Assembly: GCF_003386165.1 (NCBI RefSeq)
Contig: NZ_QRDV01000002.1
Location: forward strand, 310,001-374,000
Origin: Winogradskyella eximia
GTDB taxonomy: Bacteria > Bacteroidota > Bacteroidia > Flavobacteriales > Flavobacteriaceae
DNA: 64,000 nt
Direction of reading: 5' to 3'
Below, in pieces: positions 45,623 through 55,908 of the stretch. Position numbers and translations under genes: made by a program. The notes beneath the pieces were generated by a model, which ran no database searches, was not told the DNA's origin, and worked only from the letters and a program-made list of their open reading frames with translations. Positions within the stretch are counted from its first letter, which is position 1. Every line of letters begins with the position of its first letter.

Positions 45623-48175
45623 ATGGATGATAATTTTTCCCCAAGAGTTAAAGATGTAATTGCTTATAGCAAAGAAGAAGCTTTGCGTTTAGGTCATGAC
45701 TTTATTGGTACTGAGCATTTAATGCTTGGTCTTTTAAGAGATGGCAATGGCAAAGCGATAGATATTTTAAGTGCCTTAGATGTAGATCTAAATCACTTAA
45801 GGCGTAAAGTAGAGATATTAAGTCCTGCTAACCCAAATATCGTTACAACATCTAACGAAAAAAAGAACTTACACTTAACTAGACAAGCTGAGCGTGCATT
45901 AAAAACAACGTTTTTAGAAGCAAAATTGTTTCAGAGCTCGTCAATTAATACAGCACATTTATTATTGTGCATTTTAAGGAATGAAAATGATCCTACAACT
46001 AAGCTTTTAAACAAGCTTAAAGTGGATTATGATAACGTAAAAGAAGAATTTAAATCTATGGCAACTAGCGAAGATGATTATTTAGAAACCCCAAAAGCAG
46101 AGTCGTTCTCTGAAGATGATGATATGAATGAACAAGAAGATGCTAAGCAGAATCCATTTGGTGGACAAACAAGCAAATCGAACAAAAAGTCCAAAACACC
46201 AGTTTTAGATAATTTTGGAAGGGACTTAACTGTACTTGCAGAAGAAGGTAAATTAGATCCGGTTGTAGGACGTGAAAAAGAAATACAACGTGTATCTCAA
46301 ATTTTAAGTCGAAGAAAGAAAAACAACCCTTTATTAATAGGTGAACCAGGAGTTGGTAAATCTGCTATTGCAGAAGGACTAGCTTTGCGTATTGTAAAAC
46401 GTAAAGTGTCTCGTACCTTATTCAATAAGCGTGTAGTCACTTTAGATTTAGCAAGCTTAGTTGCAGGAACCAAATATAGAGGTCAGTTTGAAGAACGTAT
46501 GAAAGCCGTTATGAATGAACTTGAAAAGAATGATGATATTATTCTTTTTATTGATGAAATTCATACCATTGTAGGTGCTGGTGGAGCAACAGGAAGTTTA
46601 GATGCTTCAAATATGTTTAAACCTGCTTTAGCAAGAGGCGAAATACAATGTGTTGGTGCAACTACATTAGATGAATACAGACAATATATTGAAAAAGATG
46701 GTGCATTAGAACGTCGTTTTCAAAAAGTTATCGTAGAACCAACTTCTGTAGAAGAAACTATTGAAATATTAAACAATATTAAAGGTAAATACGAGGAACA
46801 CCATAATGTTGATTACACAGATGAAGCTATTGAAGCGTGTGTAAAATTAACCAATCGTTATATGACGGAACGTTTTCTTCCAGACAAAGCTATTGACGCT
46901 CTAGATGAAGCTGGTTCTCGTGTACACATTACAAACATTGATGTTCCTAAAAAGATTCTAGAATTAGAAAAGAAACTTGAAGAAGTTAAAGAAACTAAAA
47001 ATAGTGTTGTTAAAAAACAAAAGTATGAAGAAGCTGCAAAGCTTAGAGATGATGAAAAACGATTAGAAAAAGAATTAGCAACAGCCCAAGAAAAATGGGA
47101 AGAAGAAACGAAACAACATAAAGAAGTTGTAACGGAAGATAATGTGGCAGATGTAGTGTCTATGATGACAGGTATTCCTGTTAATAAAATAGCTCAAACG
47201 GAAATCAACAAACTATCTAAATTACCAGAATTAATAAAAGGTAAAGTGATTGGTCAAGACCAAGCCGTTGCGAAGGTTGTAAAAGCCATTCAGAGAAATA
47301 GAGCTGGACTTAAAGATCCTAATAAGCCAATTGGTTCATTTATTTTCTTAGGTCAAACAGGAGTTGGTAAAACGCAATTAGCTAAAGTATTAGCTCGTGA
47401 GTTGTTTGATAGCGATGATGCCTTAGTACGTATTGACATGAGTGAATACATGGAAAAATTCGCCATCTCTCGTTTAGTAGGTGCACCTCCAGGATACGTT
47501 GGTTATGAAGAAGGTGGACAACTAACTGAAAAAATAAGACGTAAGCCTTATGCTGTTGTACTATTAGATGAAATAGAAAAAGCCCATCCAGATGTCTTTA
47601 ATATGTTATTACAAGTATTAGATGATGGTTATTTAACAGACAGTTTAGGTCGTAAAATTGATTTTAGAAACACCATTATAATTATGACATCTAACATTGG
47701 TGCCAGAAAATTAAAAGATTTTGGATCTGGTGTTGGTTTTGGAACGTCAGCAGCATTAGCGCAAGAATCAGATCACGCAAAAGGTGTTATAGAAAATGCG
47801 CTTAAAAAAGCTTTTGCGCCAGAATTCTTAAACAGAATTGATGATGTTATTGTATTTAATGCTTTAGAGAAAGAAGATATCGGCAAAATCATCGATATTG
47901 AATTGGTGAAGTTAATTGACAGAATAAAAGACTTAGGTTACACGCTGAAACTTACGGATAAAGCTAAAGACTATATTGCTGACAAAGGATTTGATAAGCA
48001 ATATGGTGCAAGACCATTAAATAGAGCTATTCAGAAATATGTTGAAGATGCCCTTGCTGAAGAGATTATTAACTCCAAAATTCAAGAAGGCGACACCATT
48101 ACCATGGACTTAGATGAAAAGAATGATGCTCTAAGTATTAAGATTAAATCGTCTAGTAAAACAACAGAATCTTAA
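45623..48175 (+). CDS. clpC: ATP-dependent Clp protease ATPase subunit ClpC
   Basis: A class 1 Clp/Hsp100 unfoldase of 850 residues. The N-domain (1-140) has two Clp_N repeats; AAA-1 has Walker A GEPGVGKS near 240; a UVR domain with [17 protein letters not shown] near 468 marks ClpC as distinct from ClpA or ClpB; AAA-2 has Walker A GQTGVGKT near 577 and the D2 small domain follows. It feeds ClpP, encoded elsewhere. It is monocistronic, with a strong terminator after the stop. Confidence 0.95.
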   Translation: MDDNFSPRVKDVIAYSKEEALRLGHDFIGTEHLMLGLLRDGNGKAIDILSALDVDLNHLRRKVEILSPANPNIVTTSNEKKNLHLTRQAERALKTTFLEAKLFQSSSINTAHLLLCILRNENDPTTKLLNKLKVDYDNVKEEFKSMATSEDDYLETPKAESFSEDDDMNEQEDAKQNPFGGQTSKSNKKSKTPVLDNFGRDLTVLAEEGKLDPVVGREKEIQRVSQILSRRKKNNPLLIGEPGVGKSAIAEGLALRIVKRKVSRTLFNKRVVTLDLASLVAGTKYRGQFEERMKAVMNELEKNDDIILFIDEIHTIVGAGGATGSLDASNMFKPALARGEIQCVGATTLDEYRQYIEKDGALERRFQKVIVEPTSVEETIEILNNIKGKYEEHHNVDYTDEAIEACVKLTNRYMTERFLPDKAIDALDEAGSRVHITNIDVPKKILELEKKLEEVKETKNSVVKKQKYEEAAKLRDDEKRLEKELATAQEKWEEETKQHKEVVTEDNVADVVSMMTGIPVNKIAQTEINKLSKLPELIKGKVIGQDQAVAKVVKAIQRNRAGLKDPNKPIGSFIFLGQTGVGKTQLAKVLARELFDSDDALVRIDMSEYMEKFAISRLVGAPPGYVGYEEGGQLTEKIRRKPYAVVLLDEIEKAHPDVFNMLLQVLDDGYLTDSLGRKIDFRNTIIIMTSNIGARKLKDFGSGVGFGTSAALAQESDHAKGVIENALKKAFAPEFLNRIDDVIVFNALEKEDIGKIIDIELVKLIDRIKDLGYTLKLTDKAKDYIADKGFDKQYGARPLNRAIQKYVEDALAEEIINSKIQEGDTITMDLDEKNDALSIKIKSSSKTTES

Positions 48176-48193
48176 ATATAGAATTAAAATATA

Positions 48194-48229
48194 TAAAAAA
48201 AACTCCTTTATAATTAAAGGAGTTTTTTG
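48194..48229 (+). terminator. clpC terminator
   Basis: A perfect 10-bp stem (AACTCCTTTA 48201-48210 with TAAAGGAGTT 48215-48224, 4-nt loop) is followed by a T-run. Confidence 0.88.
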
Positions 48230-48261
48230 TATTTTAGAAGACACCCTAAGGCATATATTTT

Positions 48262-48633
48262 ATGACAAAAATTATTGACATAGACTTCTGTACATTAAAA
48301 TTTTACAAAAATTATATGGTCACTATTATAAAAGAAGGTGTTCATGTTGATAAATCTCAAAACGAAGCCCTTATCAAAATAGCAGAAGAATATTACACGG
48401 ATCAGCCTTTTGTTTACATCTCTTACAGGATAAATTCTTACTCTGTAAATCCCAATATTTACACAAGAACGGTTAAAACCAAAAATTTGATTGGTTTTGC
48501 TGTAGTATCATACGATTATAAAGCGAAAAAAAATGCTCAAATCGAAAAGCTATTTCTTAAAAAGCCTTTTGAAATTTTTACTAATCTAGATGATGCTTTT
48601 AATTGGGCAGATAAACTCGTTAGCAAAAGTTAA
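48262..48633 (+). CDS. Hypothetical protein, 123 aa, STAS/SpoIIAA-like
   Basis: A soluble protein with an alpha-beta pattern. The middle has a strand pair (FVYISYRINSYSVNPNIY) and a hydrophobic strand with NLIGFAVVSYDYKAKKNAQIEKLFLKK, then a C-terminal helix FEIFTNLDDAFNWADKLV. This resembles the small SpoIIAA-like/STAS proteins of flavobacteria, but no diagnostic residues are visible, so the family is uncertain. It stands alone between the clpC terminator and hutH, which it converges on with a 12-base gap. Confidence 0.6.
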   Translation: MTKIIDIDFCTLKFYKNYMVTIIKEGVHVDKSQNEALIKIAEEYYTDQPFVYISYRINSYSVNPNIYTRTVKTKNLIGFAVVSYDYKAKKNAQIEKLFLKKPFEIFTNLDDAFNWADKLVSKS

Positions 48634-48645
48634 AGTTTTTTACTG

Positions 48646-50175
48646 CTATTTTAAGTTGTAACTATTCAAAAATAATTCTTCAATTTCAATATCTACATCT
48701 TTTAAAAATTGAATTGAAGCTTCAATAGAATCGTGTAAAACTTCATCTACCTTAATAAAAGGTACCACTTTTCGGTATTGCTCTAAAAAAGACTCTAACA
48801 AAGGAGATGTCTTTAATGGTCTTCTAAATTCTAAAGCTTGCGAAGCATTCATAAGTTCTATAGCAATAACACGCTCTACATTTTTAACTAAAGTATAAGC
48901 TTGTGTTGCTGCATTTGCTCCCATACTTACGTGATCTTCTTGTCCGTTACTAGATACAATACTATCTATACTAGCAGGAGTTGCCATTTGCTTGTTTGCA
49001 CTCACAATACTTGCCGCTGTATATTGCGGAATCATAAAACCAGAATTAAGTCCTGGATTATCCACTAAAAATGCAGGTAAACCTCTTAAGCCAGAAACCA
49101 ACTGAAAAACACGGCGCTCAGATATATTACCAATTTCGGCCATAGCAATCTTCAAATAATCTAATGCTAATGCGAGTGGTTGTCCATGGAAATTTCCACC
49201 AGAAATAATTAAATCTTCATCCGGAAAAATATTAGGATTATCGGTAACTGAATTAATTTCAGTTAAAATTACTTTTTCAACAAAATCTAGGGTATCCTTA
49301 GTTGCTCCATGAACCTGCGGAATACAACGAAAAGAATAGGGATCTTGCACATGTTCTTTTTCTCTAGTAATTAATTCACTGCCTTTTAAAAACTCATTAA
49401 AGCGTCTAGCTACTTTACGCTGTCCAGGATGTGGTCTTACCGCATGTACTAAATCATGAAAAGGATCTAAACGACCGTCAAATGCATCTAGAGATATACT
49501 CGCTATAATATCTGCTAAATACGACGTTTTATGAGACATTAATAACAAATAAACACCATAAGCGCTCATAAACTGTGTACCGTTTAATAAGGCCAAGCCT
49601 TCTTTCGCTTCTAATGTAATCGGCTCCCAATTAAACTCTTTTAAAAGTGTTGATGCTTCGTATTCTTTATTGTTATGTACTACTTTTCCTTTTCCTAATA
49701 ATGGTAAAGCCAAGTGTGCTAAAGGTGCTAAATCACCAGATGCGCCTAAAGAGCCCTGAGTAAATACAAAAGGAAAAATGTCGTTATTAAAAAATTCTAT
49801 TAACCTTTCTACAGTAGCTAATTGCACTCCACTATGTCCATAACTTAGGGACTGAATCTTTAAAAGTAACATCACTTTCACTATAGATTCTGGCACGCGC
49901 TCACCAGTTCCACAAGCATGAGACATTACTAAATTTTCTTGCAATTGACTTAAATCTGAATCTGAAATTTTAACATTATATAATGAGCCAAAACCTGTAT
50001 TTATACCATACATTGGTTTTTTATTATTAGCTAATTTATTATCTAAATAAGCTTTACATTTCTTTATGTTATTTATAGAGTCTTCAGATAGCTTTAACTT
50101 TTTATTTTTATAAAAAATATTATAAATTGTTACAATATCTAAAGCGTCTGAAGAGATGATGTGATAGTTATCCAT
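48646..50175 (-). CDS. hutH: Histidine ammonia-lyase
   Basis: Removes ammonia from histidine to give urocanate, the first step of histidine degradation. The autocatalytic MIO prosthetic group forms from Ala145-Ser146-Gly147 in GSLGASGDLAPL. Tyr-containing GINTGFGSLYNVKI near 57-70 and the NGTQFMSAY segment complete the active site. Length (509) is normal. The rest of the hut genes are not in this window, so it appears as a solitary gene; a lyase acting on another amino acid is possible, but similarity to HutH is clear. A candidate promoter lies at 50196-50225. Confidence 0.93.
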   Translation of the reverse strand: MDNYHIISSDALDIVTIYNIFYKNKKLKLSEDSINNIKKCKAYLDNKLANNKKPMYGINTGFGSLYNVKISDSDLSQLQENLVMSHACGTGERVPESIVKVMLLLKIQSLSYGHSGVQLATVERLIEFFNNDIFPFVFTQGSLGASGDLAPLAHLALPLLGKGKVVHNNKEYEASTLLKEFNWEPITLEAKEGLALLNGTQFMSAYGVYLLLMSHKTSYLADIIASISLDAFDGRLDPFHDLVHAVRPHPGQRKVARRFNEFLKGSELITREKEHVQDPYSFRCIPQVHGATKDTLDFVEKVILTEINSVTDNPNIFPDEDLIISGGNFHGQPLALALDYLKIAMAEIGNISERRVFQLVSGLRGLPAFLVDNPGLNSGFMIPQYTAASIVSANKQMATPASIDSIVSSNGQEDHVSMGANAATQAYTLVKNVERVIAIELMNASQALEFRRPLKTSPLLESFLEQYRKVVPFIKVDEVLHDSIEASIQFLKDVDIEIEELFLNSYNLK

Positions 50176-50195
50176 TAGTAAATTTATTTATTATT

Positions 50196-50225
50196 CAAAA
50201 TTGAGAATAATTTTGCAGTATACAA
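50196..50225 (-). promoter_or_regulatory. Candidate promoter of hutH
   Basis: On the minus strand: TTG (50225-50223), 19 bases, CAATTTTG (50203-50196), which differs from TAnnTTTG only at its first position. It lies about 20 bases upstream of the ATG. Confidence 0.5.
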
Positions 50226-50272
50226 GGATTTGTTAATAATTCATTCCGTCTTTATAATTGGCTTATTATGTT

Positions 50273-50280
50273 TATTTTTG
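50273..50280 (+). promoter_or_regulatory. Candidate -7 element of the TlpA lipoprotein gene
   Basis: TATTTTTG matches TAnnTTTG and lies 22 bases before the ATG, leaving a short leader. The nearest TTG is only 12 bases upstream, so the -33 box is doubtful. Confidence 0.3.
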
Positions 50281-50302
50281 CATTCGAAAAAAATGACTTA
50301 TT

Positions 50303-51340
50303 ATGAAAAGATTATTGATACTTTGCATTGCAGCCACTTTATTTGCTTGTAAAGGAGAACCTAAAGATTATGTAACGCTTTCTGGAAAGATTGAAAACCC
50401 AGACGCAAGTAAAACACTTAAAATCTTTCAAGGCAAGAATTACGAAAAAACAATTACCATTAATGATGATGGTACCTTTAAAGACACATTAAAAGTTGTT
50501 GAAGGAGATTATAACTTTCAACATGGTAAGGAATATGGTCAGATTTATTTAAAAAATGATAATACGTCTTCTTTTGAAACCGATTATAATTCGTTCATAG
50601 ATTCTATGACTTTTAAAGGTGATGATTCTGATATTAACAATTTTTCATTAAAATCATTCTTAATATCTAAAGATCATTTTACAGAAAGCTTAATTGCAAC
50701 AGGAACTAAAGAAGATGTAGATAAAGCTATTGAAGGTTATAAATCGGCTTACGAAGACATTAAAAATAAATATACTGATGTTGATTCTACTCGTGTTTCA
50801 ATAATGGATCAAAATATTGAGAAAACGGTTCAGCAATTGAATCAATTTATGGGTTCTAAATTTGCTACACAAGACGCTTTTCCTAAAGGATCACCATCTC
50901 CTAATTTTGTAGATTATGAAAATTATGCAGGTGGAGATATGTCACTTTCAGATTTTAAAGGGAAGTATGTTTATTTTGATATTTGGGCAACTTGGTGTGG
51001 TCCTTGTATTAGAGAAATACCTTCACTTAAAAAAGTAGAAGAACAGTTTAAAGGCAAAAATATTGAGTTTGTTAGTATTTCTGTTGATGAAGGAAGAGGC
51101 TATAAAGGTGACAAGGCTGCTGCATATGAAGGTTGGAAAAAAATGGTTGCAGATAAAGAATTAGGCGGCATACAGTTAATGGCAGATAATGGATTTAATT
51201 CAGAGTTTGTTAGAAACTATAAAATCAACGGGATTCCAAGATTTATCCTTGTAGATCCTGATGGTAACATTGTAAGTGCAGATGCACCTAGACCATCAAA
51301 TCCTGCTTTAGTAGAATTGTTTAAAGAGTTAGGAATATAA
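50303..51340 (+). CDS. TlpA-family thiol-disulfide lipoprotein (DUF4369 + thioredoxin)
   Basis: A 345-residue envelope thioredoxin. The lipoprotein signal ends at Cys16 (AATLFACKG). A DUF4369 domain (about 20-120) precedes a helical linker and a TlpA-type thioredoxin domain with the active-site ATWCGPC (Cys232 and Cys235). It would reduce or oxidise cysteines of envelope or c-type cytochrome proteins. A homologous lipoprotein at 61530 keeps the overall layout but has lost the CXXC. It is monocistronic and ends at a bidirectional terminator. Confidence 0.92.
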   Translation: MKRLLILCIAATLFACKGEPKDYVTLSGKIENPDASKTLKIFQGKNYEKTITINDDGTFKDTLKVVEGDYNFQHGKEYGQIYLKNDNTSSFETDYNSFIDSMTFKGDDSDINNFSLKSFLISKDHFTESLIATGTKEDVDKAIEGYKSAYEDIKNKYTDVDSTRVSIMDQNIEKTVQQLNQFMGSKFATQDAFPKGSPSPNFVDYENYAGGDMSLSDFKGKYVYFDIWATWCGPCIREIPSLKKVEEQFKGKNIEFVSISVDEGRGYKGDKAAAYEGWKKMVADKELGGIQLMADNGFNSEFVRNYKINGIPRFILVDPDGNIVSADAPRPSNPALVELFKELGI

Positions 51341-51357
51341 TCTTCTTTCTTTTAAAA

Positions 51358-51397
51358 TAAAAAAAGCCTGTTTCAATAATGAGACAGGCTTTTTTTG
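51358..51397. terminator. Bidirectional terminator
   Basis: Arms AGCCTGTTTC (51365-51374) and GAGACAGGCT (51381-51390) with one wobble pair and a 6-nt loop are flanked by A-runs and T-runs. It closes the TlpA gene and the convergent NAD(P)HX repair gene. Confidence 0.88.
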
Positions 51398-51400
51398 TAT

Positions 51401-52975
51401 CTATTTATTACTTTGTTCTTGCGGCTGTTGCGCTTGCTCTTCTACTTTAGGTTGTTCTGGTTGTTTAAACAAATCTATATAAGCTTCGCCCATTGTTTCA
51501 ATAATATGGCTAGCAATTAAACTTTGATAACCATAATCCTCTAAAGAAATATCTGCAGACTTTCCATGAAGATAGACGCCAAAAATAGTAGCTGCGAGTG
51601 GATCATAGGCTTGTGCAAGTAAACCAGAAATAACACCTGTTAAGACATCTCCACTTCCAGCTGTAGCCATACCTGGATTACCTGTTGTATTTACATATAA
51701 TTTTTCATTATAAACTGTAATGGAGTTTGCTCCTTTTATAAGCACAATAACATCATACTTTTTTGAAAAAGCTTTTACTTTTTTTAGTTTTTCAAAATCA
51801 TCATACCATTTACCAATTAACCGCTCTAATTCTTTTGGATGTGGAGTTAAAATGGTTTTCTCGGGCAATAGCTTTAATAAAGTTTTCTTTTTAGACAGTA
51901 AGTTTAATCCATCAGCATCAATAACCAAAGGTGTTGTATTGCGCTTTAAAAATGCTTCAAAAGTTTTTGCCGTCCTTGCAGAAAGCCCTAACCCTACTCC
52001 AATGCCAATAACTGTTGGTTCTATATCATAATTTATATTAGTAATGTGTGTTTCATCATCATCTGTGATCACCATAACTTCAGGAATCGCTGTTTGCAAA
52101 CTATGATAACCACATTTAGGACTATAAGCAGTAACTAAACCTGCGCCAGAGCTCAATGCTGCTCTACTGGCTAAATTAACAGCTCCAATTTTACCATAAC
52201 TTCCTCCAATAATTAACACATGGCCAAAACTTCCTTTGTGCGAGAATTTTTCTCTAGGTTTATAAATTGGTAAAACTTCGTGTTTAGAAATTAATTCTAC
52301 CTCCGTTTCTGTTTTCATTAAATAATCGCGATCAATATTAATATCTAATGCTTCCCACTGAACGGTATACTTAGCAGTTTCTGGTAAAAAGAAGACTAAT
52401 TTTGGAGATTGAAAACTTAATGTGTAATTCGCATGAACTACTGCTTTTTCATCTTCTACAACCTTGTCTGTATACAAGCCAGACGGAATATCTATAGACA
52501 ACGTAAATGCTTTTGATGCACTAAATTTTTGAAACAACTTTTGTACCCAAGCATTTGGTGAACGATTTAAACCTATACCAAAAACAGCATCTACAATAAT
52601 ATCATCAGCACCAATTACTATATCTTCAAAATCGTTTTTACAACTTAACATTTTAGGCCAATTTTTGGTGACATTTTTAATGCGATCGTAATTAATTAAA
52701 AAATCCTTACTACGCTTATCACTACAATTAACAATATAAGTCTCCACATTATAGCCATGAGTAATTAAATGTCTTGCTAGTACCAAACCATCACCTCCAT
52801 TATTACCAATACCACAAAATATATGAATTGGCACTTGAGCTCCTTGCATGCGCATATGTATCCAATTAAATATCTGAATACCTGCACGCTCCATTAAGTC
52901 TGTAGATGATATTTTTTGTAGCTCTGTAGTTAATTTATCACCTTCGTAAATTTGTTCTTTTGAAAATAATTTCAT
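51401..52975 (-). CDS. nnrD: Bifunctional NAD(P)H-hydrate epimerase/dehydratase
   Basis: Repairs hydrated NADH and NADPH. The N-terminal YjeF epimerase domain (1-215) carries GNNGGDGLVLARHL near 57-70 and the DAVFGIGLNRSP segment. The C-terminal ADP-dependent dehydratase (220-510) has the sugar-kinase-like GGSYGKIGAVNLA, a TPHPKELERL segment and the GNPGMATAGSGDVLTG motif with the catalytic Asp. The two-domain fusion of 524 residues is standard in bacteria. The last 20 residues are Gln/Glu-rich and low complexity. It stands alone on the minus strand. Confidence 0.94.
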   Translation of the reverse strand: MKLFSKEQIYEGDKLTTELQKISSTDLMERAGIQIFNWIHMRMQGAQVPIHIFCGIGNNGGDGLVLARHLITHGYNVETYIVNCSDKRSKDFLINYDRIKNVTKNWPKMLSCKNDFEDIVIGADDIIVDAVFGIGLNRSPNAWVQKLFQKFSASKAFTLSIDIPSGLYTDKVVEDEKAVVHANYTLSFQSPKLVFFLPETAKYTVQWEALDINIDRDYLMKTETEVELISKHEVLPIYKPREKFSHKGSFGHVLIIGGSYGKIGAVNLASRAALSSGAGLVTAYSPKCGYHSLQTAIPEVMVITDDDETHITNINYDIEPTVIGIGVGLGLSARTAKTFEAFLKRNTTPLVIDADGLNLLSKKKTLLKLLPEKTILTPHPKELERLIGKWYDDFEKLKKVKAFSKKYDVIVLIKGANSITVYNEKLYVNTTGNPGMATAGSGDVLTGVISGLLAQAYDPLAATIFGVYLHGKSADISLEDYGYQSLIASHIIETMGEAYIDLFKQPEQPKVEEQAQQPQEQSNK

Positions 52976-53431
52976 GTGTTTTTATTTATATCTTTTTTTA
53001 GGTTTAATGCCATTCGAATTTAATTATTAATAAAATTTCGAATCTCATTCCTGTTCTAAATTATTTAATAATAACTAGATTTCATATTCATATAATTACG
53101 TTTGCTTAATATATTAAAAAAAGCAGATATGAATAATTGATTAACGGGTCCTATTTGTTAGTTATCTTTCATTTTTTTTATAAAGATTAGCCCTTTTTTA
53201 CTAATTCCCTAAAAAGAAACGATTAGTTTTTTTATTGTTATAAAAATAATACTTTTGGTATGTAATGAAAACAAATCTTAAAATATCATCACATAAAATA
53301 GTTAATGCTAAGAGCATGTGGATTTCTATGTTTTTCATTTCAACAATTATTACCCTTTGGGGTAATTTATAATATGCTCTCCGTCCCTTTTTGTCTATTT
53401 AGACATTTTATTCTCTTAAATTACGTAAAAT
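52976..53431. promoter_or_regulatory. Intergenic region with thrA leader
   Basis: A 456-base gap between divergent nnrD and thrA. It contains two -7-like elements for the plus strand, TACGTTTG (53097-53104) and TACTTTTG (53250-53257), neither with a well-spaced TTG. A small leader frame (53265-53372), a hairpin ATTACCC-TTTG-GGGTAAT (53349-53366) and a second pair AGAGCAT/ATGCTCT (53311-53317 with 53374-53380) follow. The long leader is consistent with post-initiation control of the threonine operon. Confidence 0.45.
53265..53372 (+). promoter_or_regulatory. Possible thr operon leader peptide, 35 aa
   Basis: A 35-codon frame upstream of thrA encodes a basic N-terminus and then WISMFFISTIITLWGNL, in which Ile, Thr and Met (products of the aspartate pathway) make up 8 of 17 residues. 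The hairpin 53349-53366 overlaps its last codons, as in ribosome-mediated attenuators, and a CCC-TTTTT tract follows at 53385-53392. A clear GC-rich terminator stem is not obvious, so this is a candidate only. Confidence 0.35.
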
Positions 53432-55906
53432 ATGAAAATTCTCAAGTTTGGAGGCACCTCAGTTGGTACAGCCGAAAACATAAATAAAGTCATTTCCATT
53501 TTAGACCAACAATGTAAAGACACTAATATTGCTGTAGTGGTTTCTGCGGTTGGTGGCATTACAGATAAATTATTAGAAGCAGCAAATTTAGCATGCAATA
53601 AAGATTTGGATTACCTCCAGAAATATGATGTTATATGGTCAATTCATAATTCTGTTATTGATGGTTTATTTTTAAATCCTGAGGAGGATAAATTATTACA
53701 AAAACAACAAGACAACCTTCAAGAAATAATTACAGATAAATTAAACGACTTAAAAAGTCTGTTAAATGGTATTTACCTCATTAATGAGCTATCGCCAAAG
53801 ACAAAAGATAAGCTCTTAAGTTTTGGTGAGGCCTTATCATCCACTATAATCTATTACACATTACAATCTAGAAAATTAGATGCAGCTTTAAAAAATTCTC
53901 AAGAATTAATTGTAACAGATTCTAACTTCAATAATGCCATCGTAAACTTTGAAATTACAAATGGCAATATCCAGAAGTTTTTTGAGTCTAATACAAATGC
54001 TATCGTTTTGTTACCTGGTTTTGTTTCTAAATCTATACATGGAGAGATTACAACCTTAGGTCGTGGTGGTTCAGATTATACAGCTGCTATTATTGCGGCA
54101 GCAATGGATGCAGACGAATTACAAATTTGGACTGATGTCAGCGGAATGTTTACAACCAATCCTAAATTAGTAAAACAAGCTGCACCAATTATAGAGTTAT
54201 CTTATCAGGAAGCTGTAGAGCTATCGCACTTTGGCGCAAAAGTTTTATATCCACCAACAGTAATGCCTGTGCTTAAAAAGCAAATTCCTATTGTAATAAA
54301 GAACACTTTAGATCCAGAGGCATTAGGCACCACAATTACCCAGAATGCAAAATCAACATCAGATTCACCCGTAAAAGGTTTAAGCAACATAGATCATATT
54401 GCGCTTCTTACCTTACAAGGTAATGGCATGGTTGGGATTCCAGGGTTTAGTAAGCGTCTATTTGAAACTCTTGCTCAAGAAAAAATTAATATCATACTTA
54501 TTACCCAATCGTCTTCTGAGCATTCTATATGTTTTGGTATCGCTGATATAGATGCACAACGCGCTAAGGAAGCCATAGATAAAATTTTTGAATATGAAAT
54601 TGCACTTCAAAAAATAGATCCAATTGTTGTAGAAACCGACTTATCAATCATTGCTGTTGTTGGTGATAAAATGAAAAACCATCAAGGTATAAGCGGAAAA
54701 ATGTTTAGTACACTTGGTAAAAATAACGTAAACATTAGAGCCATTGCTCAAGGTGCCTCAGAGCGTAATATTTCGGCTGTAATTCATAAAAACGATGTAA
54801 AAAAAGCATTAAATAGTTTACACGAACAATTTTTTGAAATTAAAACCAAGCAAATTAATCTATTTATAACTGGAGTTGGTAATGTTGGCGAACGACTGAT
54901 TGAACAGATAAAACAACAAAAAGCTTACGTTAAAGAGAACTTTAAAATCAATTTAAGAATTGCTGGATTATCAAATTCTAGACACATGATTGTTAATGAT
55001 GAAGGCATCAATCTAAAGAATTGGAAAACACAGCTTGAAAATGGCGAAAAAGCAAGTTTAGATGGCTTTTTTCAGCATGCAAAAAATCTAAATTTAAGAA
55101 ACTCCATTTTTGTTGATATCACAGCAAATGATGCCGTAGCTAATAGTTATGGCAAATATTTAAAAGAAAGTATAGCTGTTGTTGCTTGTAATAAAATTGC
55201 GTGCTCTGGTAATATTGAATATTACAATGAATTAAAACAATTATCCAGACAATACAACACATCATTCTTATTTGAAACCAATGTTGGCGCAGGTTTGCCT
55301 GTTATTGACACCTTAAGTCATTTAATAACTTCTGGTGATAAAGTAAATACAATCCAAGCCGTTTTATCCGGAAGCTTAAACTTTATATTCAACAACTTTA
55401 ATTCAGAAACAACATTTTACGACGTTGTAAAACAAGCACAAGAAGAAGGTTATACAGAACCAGATCCTCGTATTGATTTGAGCGGAATTGATGTAGCTCG
55501 TAAAGTTTTAATTTTAGCTAGAGAAAGTGGTCATGCGATTGAATTATCAGACTTAGAAACTGACAATTTCCTAACCGATGCAGCCATGAAAGCAGTATCT
55601 GTGGATGATTTCTTTGAAACATTAAAAACTGACGAAGCTTATTACCAAAGCTTGTTTAAATCGGCTGAAGATAAAAATTGTCAACTAAAATTTGTTGCCG
55701 AGTTTAACGACGGAAAAGCAAAGGTTGGACTAAAAGAAATACCAGAAGGCCATCCATTTTATAATCTAAAAGGAAAAGATAATATCGTTATGTTTTACAC
55801 ACAACGTTATCCTGAACAACCTATGATTATTAAAGGTGCTGGTGCTGGTGCAGATGTTACGGCTTCTGGTTTATTTGCAGACATTATAAGAATCGCTAAT
55901 AATTAA
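53432..55906 (+). CDS. thrA: Bifunctional aspartokinase I/homoserine dehydrogenase I
   Basis: An 824-residue fusion catalysing the first and third steps from aspartate to threonine. The aspartokinase part begins KFGGTSVG (5-12) and includes TLGRGGSDYTAAIIAAA; two ACT-type regulatory segments follow at about 310-460 (VGIPGFSKRLFETLAQEKINIILITQ and the paired one with GISGKMFSTLGKNNVNI). The NAD(P)-binding motif of homoserine dehydrogenase, ITGVGNVGERL, is near 478, with the catalytic region GSLNFIFN. Feedback inhibition by threonine through the ACT pair is expected from the family. It heads thrABC, two bases before thrB. Confidence 0.96.
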   Translation: MKILKFGGTSVGTAENINKVISILDQQCKDTNIAVVVSAVGGITDKLLEAANLACNKDLDYLQKYDVIWSIHNSVIDGLFLNPEEDKLLQKQQDNLQEIITDKLNDLKSLLNGIYLINELSPKTKDKLLSFGEALSSTIIYYTLQSRKLDAALKNSQELIVTDSNFNNAIVNFEITNGNIQKFFESNTNAIVLLPGFVSKSIHGEITTLGRGGSDYTAAIIAAAMDADELQIWTDVSGMFTTNPKLVKQAAPIIELSYQEAVELSHFGAKVLYPPTVMPVLKKQIPIVIKNTLDPEALGTTITQNAKSTSDSPVKGLSNIDHIALLTLQGNGMVGIPGFSKRLFETLAQEKINIILITQSSSEHSICFGIADIDAQRAKEAIDKIFEYEIALQKIDPIVVETDLSIIAVVGDKMKNHQGISGKMFSTLGKNNVNIRAIAQGASERNISAVIHKNDVKKALNSLHEQFFEIKTKQINLFITGVGNVGERLIEQIKQQKAYVKENFKINLRIAGLSNSRHMIVNDEGINLKNWKTQLENGEKASLDGFFQHAKNLNLRNSIFVDITANDAVANSYGKYLKESIAVVACNKIACSGNIEYYNELKQLSRQYNTSFLFETNVGAGLPVIDTLSHLITSGDKVNTIQAVLSGSLNFIFNNFNSETTFYDVVKQAQEEGYTEPDPRIDLSGIDVARKVLILARESGHAIELSDLETDNFLTDAAMKAVSVDDFFETLKTDEAYYQSLFKSAEDKNCQLKFVAEFNDGKAKVGLKEIPEGHPFYNLKGKDNIVMFYTQRYPEQPMIIKGAGAGADVTASGLFADIIRIANN

Positions 55907-55908
55907 GC

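Noticed and set aside
53305..53487. Plus-strand frame overlapping the thrA start
   Set aside because: It overlaps thrA in another frame, has no supporting signal, and the leader frame at 53265 explains the region better.
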